Shown here one piece after another: positions 58,881-64,000 of a stretch of DNA of 64,000 bases. This DNA comes from Silene conica (taxonomy: Eukaryota; Streptophyta; Magnoliopsida; Caryophyllales; Caryophyllaceae): the NCBI GenBank assembly GCA_029255685.2, contig CM055315.2:54341358-54405357 (forward strand), in the 5' to 3' direction. The first letter of the stretch is position 1. The number at the start of each line of letters is the position of its first letter. A model generated the notes under the pieces. That model did no database searches. It had not been told where the DNA came from and worked only from the letters and a program-made list of their open reading frames with translations. A program made the position numbers and the translations under genes.

Positions 58881-59640
58881 TTGGTCCTTCTTAACTCCAT
58901 GTTGTATCTCTTATTCGGTTGGACTTATGATTAAAGGAGCCGATCTCTAAGGTGAAGGAGTTCTTACTCCATCGATGGCAGACTTATTTGTCTTGCTTGT
59001 CACTTTGTCTTTCTACGTTCTTTTCGCAAGAGCGTAAGTTCACCTTGTTTTTGTCTCTCTACGACTCATATGTATCGACGGTATTTGGAGGTCACACATG
59101 CTGGTGAAGTTGGAACCCTCGCTACTGGCCAATCTTATGTCTGCTACCATCAAGCCTTTGTTGTTATAGTTTATCTTATTGATGCCCTTTTAATTTCAAA
59201 TAAGTTGAATTGTATGTAATCTCTATGCTTTTAAGTCGAATAGCTTACTTTGTAACGTCTGGGAGATTTTAAGTTATTTTTCTCTTACTGTCAAAAACAA
59301 AAAACAAAAAAACCTTGGTGCTTTTTTATTACTCCGCGTATATGGTGTATCTTTAGATAAGTTTATCAAGTACTTAACAAACTGTTTTGTGCAGGAAAAA
59401 TCATCATACAGGTTGCTAGGGGGATAATTTATAGTTATACACAATAATATGAGCACAAATAGGATCCTACACCCAGGTGTGTAGAAGCATGGTACATCAT
59501 GCCAACCTGATATATAATTTTCTAATTTTCTATTAGAGCCCAATACAAAACAAATATCTAATTATCAATCAACGTAAACACTTTATTTCTTAATTCTCTC
59601 TTGACGACAGTCACAACAAATTTCTCTCTCACCAAAATTT
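58881..59640. other. Unassigned sequence right of the Athila-like LTR
   Basis: A frame from about 59100 (GEVGTLATGQSYVCYHQAFV on the plus strand) is open for some 38 codons to the end of a T-rich stretch, but I do not recognise it. The rest is AT-rich, with TACACCCAGGTGTGTA, an imperfect palindrome, at 59468-59483. Confidence 0.3.
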
Positions 59641-59649
59641 GATTCGAAG

Positions 59650-59777
59650 ATGGCGGAAGGGAAGCGATTGGTATGTTCAACAAGGCGGAAAAATGCATCG
59701 AATAATATTTTGGTGAACGAGAAGAAATTTGCATCGACATCAAGAAGGAAAAATGCATCAAACAATACTAATTTGAG
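59650..59777 (+). CDS. Possible first exon of an unknown gene
   Basis: The ATG at 59650 (context AAGATGGCG, good for plants) opens MAEGKRLVCSTRRKNASNN, then a second RRKNASNN about 20 residues later. At 59777 the frame meets AG|GTAAAT, a plausible splice donor; without splicing it stops at once. The duplicated RRKNASNN motif suggests an internal duplication. No downstream exon could be identified across the minisatellite. Unknown function; could be chance. Confidence 0.2.
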
Positions 59778-60014
59778 GTAAATTTTTACACCAATCATAA
59801 CCCTAATGAATATTTACACCGACCAATCATAACCCTGATGAATATTTAGGGTAAATTTTCTGACCCCAAAGCACTTAACAAATGAATATTTACGATAAGC
59901 TTCATAAACATCATTCTCTGAATCAACTTTAAGTCCAATCAATTCTGATTGTTGAGATTCAATTCATGCATCTGTGGTACAAGGAAGCACATTAAGTACT
60001 CATTAAAATTTGAT

Positions 60015-61325
60015 GATATATGGACACATAAAAATGCGAGCTAATACGATAAGAATATGATCTAACGTAAAAAGAATACTAGCTAATATAAAAAGAATAC
60101 GAGCTAATATTAAAAGAATACGAGCTAATATAAAAAATAACGAGTTATTAAAATAAAAATACGAGCTATTGATACAAGAATACAAGCTATTAATCAAAAA
60201 ATACGAGCTATAAAGATAAGAATACGAGCTATTAATATAAGAATACGAGCTATTAATATAAGAATACGAGCTAATGTAAAAAAATACGAGTTTAAGAAAA
60301 TCACGAACTAAAAAATACGAGCACAAAAGAATACAAGTTATTACCCTAAGAATACGAGCTAATATAAAAAGAATACGAGCTAATATAAAAAGAATATGAG
60401 CTAATATAAAAAGAATACGAGCTAATATTAAAAGAATACGAGTTATTAAGATAAGAATACGAGTTATTAATATAAAAATATGAGTTATTAAGATAAGAAT
60501 ACGAGCTATTAATATAAGAATACGAGTTATTATTATAAAAATACGAGCTATTAATATACGAATACGAGGTAATGTAAAAAGAATGGACTAATAGAATAAA
60601 AATATGAGTTATTAAGATAAGAATATGAACTAGTATAAAAATTATTTGAGATAATGTAAACAGAATACGAGCTAATATAAATTTTGGATAAAAAAGTTTA
60701 TTCAACATAGTAATACACAACAATTCCCCAAATTTTGAACATGTAAACAGAATACGAGCTAATATTAACTAAAAATACGAGCACATAAGAATGCAAGTTA
60801 TTACCTTAAGAATACGAGCTAATATAAAAAGAATATGAGTTAATATTAAAAAAATACGAGCTAATATAAAAAAAATATGAGTTATTAAGATAAGAATACG
60901 ATTTTTTGATATAAGAATACGAGCTATTAGGATAAGAATATGAGTTATTAATACAATAATATGAGCTAATGTAAAAAGAATACGAGTTTAAGAAAATCAT
61001 AAACTAAAAAATACGAGCACAAAAGAATACAAGTTATTACCCTAAGAATATGAGCTAATATCAAGTTATTACCCTAAGAATATGAGCTAATATCAAGTTA
61101 TTACCCTAAGAATATGAGCTAATATAAAAAGAATACGAGCTAATATTAAAAGAATACGAGCTAATATAAAAAAATACAAGTTATTAAGATAAGAATATGA
61201 TTTATTAATATAAAAATATGAGTTATTAAGATAAGAATATGATCTATTAATATTAGAATACAAGCTATTATTATAAGAATACGAGCTATTAATATAAGAT
61301 TACGAGCTTATGTAAACAGAATATG
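60015..61325. repeat. Minisatellite of AAGAATACGAGCTAATATAA units
   Basis: About 60 imperfect copies of a 20-21-bp unit: AAGAATACGAGCTAATATAA or AAGAATACGAGCTATTAATAT. A short break of non-repeat sequence lies around 60670-60760, and a higher-order duplication of ATCAAGTTATTACCCTAAGA at about 61050-61110. It reads as S-Y-S-Y-I-N-S repeats on the minus strand, but these frames have no starts or domains. Confidence 0.92.
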
Positions 61326-61587
61326 GACTAATAAAATAAAAAATTACCTTGACATAATAATTAAATAAACTGAAAGATGGAGATATAATAATTGTGAGAA
61401 AAATCAATTAGTGGATGATGGAGGAAGATGAGTTAGAAAAATAGAGAAGAAGTTAGTTACATAAAAAATGAAAGTGGAGAAGAAAGAGATTACTAACTTT
61501 TTTTCAAAAATAATTAAGAAAAAGACTAAAATAACCCCGGATGTACAATAACATTGTACATCTGGTGGTATAGTCACGGAATTGTGA
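61326..61587. other. AT-rich spacer with perfect 10-bp hairpin
   Basis: GATGTACAAT, AAC, ATTGTACATC at 61540-61562 is a perfect inverted repeat, followed by TGG. No coding signal. Confidence 0.6.
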
Positions 61588-61595
61588 AGCTAAAT

Positions 61596-63153
61596 TAGAC
61601 CTGGCAAACGGGTCATTCGATTCAGTTTCGGATCAGTTTAATTCGGATTGGGTTATTTATGTTTACCTTTATTTTCGATTTCAGTTCGGTTCAATTCAGG
61701 TTGGAACCAGTTTTCGCTTTTAATCGGCTATAAATATTTCGGGTCAGTTCAGGTTCGAGTCAGGTTAATTTCGGAACAGATGAGACTCGGGTCGGGTCAA
61801 TATCAGAGCAGATGAGATTCGATTTGGGCCATATTCGGGTCGGATGTCAAGGGATTAATATTGGATTATATTTATATATCAAATATTTCGATTTTGTTTT
61901 TGATATAATTTTTAGATTTTTGTTCGATAATATTTCAAATTCTTTTAATAGTAATATAATTTGATTCCACATTTTTTTCTTATCTATTTTTCTATAATTA
62001 TTGATATATTATATACACAAATTATTTAAATATGAACGGTCAAACATGTAATACTTACGAATTGCGATAATTAAAAAGGAAAGTAGTTGGTGACTTGGTG
62101 TTATGGTGTATACGTGTATTTTTTTCAGACAAAGGTTGTATACGTGTATTGACGTAATGAGTTTTTGATTTTTTGATTTTTATCATTTATTCATTTGCCA
62201 TTTGTCATTTGCTATTGTTTTACATTTTAGTTTTTAGTTTTTGACTTTTTAATTTTACATCAAGTGGGGAAATAAGTACATAAAATTAAAAAGTCAAAAA
62301 CTAAAAACTAAAATGTAAAACAATAGCAAATGACAAATGACATATGAATAAATGATAAAAATTAAAAAATCAAAAACTCATTACGTCAATACACGTATAC
62401 AACCTTTGTCGAACAAAATACACGTATACACCATAACACCAAGTCACCACCTACTTTCCTTTTTAATAATCGCAATTCGTAAATATGGTATACAGTCCAT
62501 AACACGTATACACCATATATTTTGTAAAGATAGAAAGGATATCTCATTTCGGTAAGAAGATCTCTAATTATCCCTAATTAATTAATGAAATTTCCAGATT
62601 TTGCGCTTTAAATCTTTGCTTAGTTATTTTGTTCATCTAAATCTCTTTTGTCAGATTCTTTTTTATCATTTCGGTTGAAATTGCAGTCAAATATGGTAAA
62701 AAAAATTGATTTTGCCTCCAAAAATTGACGAGCTAATTATATTTTGCCTCCAAAAATTGTAGATTCTCGAATTATTTTACCGCCAACCATCATTTTACCC
62801 ACCAATATAAAAATATGTATATAAATAATTAATTTTTTTCTTTTGTTTGACAAACGACAATTACTACATTCGGGTAATTTCGGGTTTCGGTTGAATTTCG
62901 GTCATCATTAAGCAGGTTGAAAACGGTTCTGGTGTGTTTCGATGCGGGTCAAACCAGTTCAGGTTGAAACAGTTGAGGTTTATTCGATCTCGGGTCTATT
63001 TCGGATATTACAAATTCAGTTCAATTTCGAATCAGTTCAGGTCGATTCAGGTTTCGGGGTGAAGTTTAGTTATACCTTTCGGATGTACGGTCAGGTGTCG
63101 ATTCAGTTATTTTCGATCGGTTTTTCGGGTTCGGTATATTTTTGCCAGGTCTA
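61596..63153. mobile_element. Non-autonomous hAT transposon
   Basis: Ends TAGACCTGGCAAA (61596) and its complement TTTGCCAGGTCTA (to 63153). The 8-bp target duplication AGCTAAAT is at 61588-61595 and 63154-63161; 8 bp and this end sequence are hAT hallmarks. Both sub-ends are rich in TTCGGGTC/CAGTTCAGGT words. There is no transposase. The interior carries a large foldback. Confidence 0.88.
62055..62482. repeat. Foldback (long inverted repeat) inside the hAT element
   Basis: The left arm 62055-62257 and right arm 62281-62482 are near-perfect reverse complements of about 200 bp around a 23-bp loop. Examples: TTGGTGACTTGGTGTTATGG against CCATAACACCAAGTCACCA, and GTATACGTGTATTGACGTAA against TTACGTCAATACACGTATAC. 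A transcript would form a long hairpin, a possible source of small RNAs. Confidence 0.9.
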
Positions 63154-63161
63154 AGCTAAAT

Positions 63162-64000
63162 GGTGATGAAACTCATTCATGAAATTGTAGCGACAAATTT
63201 GTGTTTATCAGCAATTAAATAGAGAAAACACAAACGAAGCAACAAAATAATAATTTTATTAATTCAAAAGATTTTCGTGTACAATCTAATATTTCTTCAA
63301 CTGACTCGATTTCCACACTTGTGACGAGGAGGGTCTTGATTTGAAGACTTCATCCCCTTAGCGAATTTGGCTTGCTTATCTTCAATCGATGGCGGCGGAC
63401 GCTTTTTGTCGGATCAAAGAGTAGTTTAATATTCAAATCTATATGGGTAGAAATGAATGTATTTCTATTTCTGGTTTCTCTTGGGAGGGATTTTTGTAGA
63501 GAGGTTCTGGTTTTCTAGTGTAATTTTGAGATTAGGGTTATTAGTCTTCAAGTAAGAGCGTATTTATAACAAATGAGAGACTCCGATTCTTTTCTAAAAT
63601 AGACTTGGTAAACCCGTTTAGTTTTTGTAGTGACTTGCCAGTCTTTTTGTTTGGACTAGAAACATTTTAGCCCAAATAAGAATGAAAGTAATCGATTTTA
63701 CACAAACAGTCAATATTTTGACTTTGACCATTTTTAATAAAAATGAGACATATTTTTATTTCTACAAATTTGCCCCCTCGGGATTGAGTCACGTACAAAA
63801 ATTTGAGTGTTTATGTAAAACCCCTCGCGACAGCGGAAAGTAAAACTCACAAAAGCATGCAAATTTTGCGCGGAATTAAAACTTTTAACATGCTTAACAA
63901 ACATACGAGGTGAATTACGATAATAAAAAATGCGGAAGAAATAAAACATAGATAAGTAATTAAGTTATATACAAGTGTCCACAGCCCGGGATAGCATATC
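63162..64000. other. Unassigned sequence at the right edge
   Basis: No recognisable gene. A minus-strand stretch around 63300-63410 reads KQAKFAKGMKSSNQDPPRHK without clear start or homology. GATTGAGTCACGTAC and CCCCTCGCGACAGCGG near 63785-63835 look like parts of an LTR or leader, but no second copy is in the window. Confidence 0.3.

Noticed and set aside
60003..61000. Minus-strand frames of S-Y-S-Y-I-N-S repeats as a secreted repeat protein
   Set aside because: They are translations of the minisatellite, with no signal peptide, consistent frame or flanking coding sequence.
60015..61325. Repeat array considered as CRISPR-like
   Set aside because: Units are contiguous and imperfect, with no unique spacers, in a plant genome.

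Overview
This is plant nuclear DNA: an AT-rich, repeat-dominated eudicot segment with one recognisable host gene. That gene spans 14045-20010 in six exons and encodes a plastid FAX3-like fatty-acid exporter. Everything else that can be identified is transposon-derived: Copia, Ty3/gypsy (Reina-, Tekay- and Athila/Tat-like), a TRIM, CACTA, hAT, MULE-type MITE and RTE-LINE sequence, plus tandem repeats. Some repeat words feel like those of Caryophyllales genomes (TCGATCGAG and GGTCGGTCGACC palindromes, short elements ending in GTGACGGG), but that is a weak guess. No bacterial or viral genome, tRNA, rRNA or CRISPR array was seen.

Layout. 1-9097: a complete, very young Copia element (420-9049; LTRs differ at 2 of 994 sites; one 1343-residue gag-pol frame) sits inside an older LTR of a related Copia family on the minus strand. 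9098-11908: a gypsy LTR fragment and a decayed minus-strand Copia pol split by a solo LTR (9896-10916). 11909-13900: MITEs, a 235-bp tandem duplication and an AT microsatellite. 14045-20010: the FAX3-like gene; its 3-kb last intron holds an LTR fragment, an RTE 3' end and an old tandem duplication.

20167-46430 is a four-level nest downstream of FAX3. A minus-strand Reina-type gypsy is split in its reverse-transcriptase region by a CACTA transposon (23052-45036, TSD ACA). That CACTA contains a Tekay-type gypsy (25240-43855, TSD GTATC). One Tekay LTR contains a gag-only Copia element (26739-35011, TSD ACCAC). The Tekay copy also carries a 903-bp inverted copy of its own RNase H/integrase segment fused to its primer-binding site.

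46430-53278 is a second gag-only Copia element, lacking its 3' LTR, whose remaining LTR holds a 555-bp TRIM (TSD ATAAC). 53284-58880 is a plus-strand Athila/Tat-like remnant (gag fragments, 3' LTR) rich in GGTCGGTCGACC palindromes. 58881-64000 has unassigned sequence, a ~20-bp minisatellite (60.0-61.3 kb) and a non-autonomous hAT element (61596-63153, 8-bp TSD) holding a ~200-bp-arm foldback.

How the parts relate. The intact Copia and both gag-only elements share the LTR start, an internal LTR block, the tRNA-Met-type PBS, the PPT and a 3' non-coding block. The gag-only copies therefore look like non-autonomous partners of that family. The Reina 3' LTR promoter points antisense into the end of FAX3. 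All statements are from reading the sequence; no alignment or database search was run.
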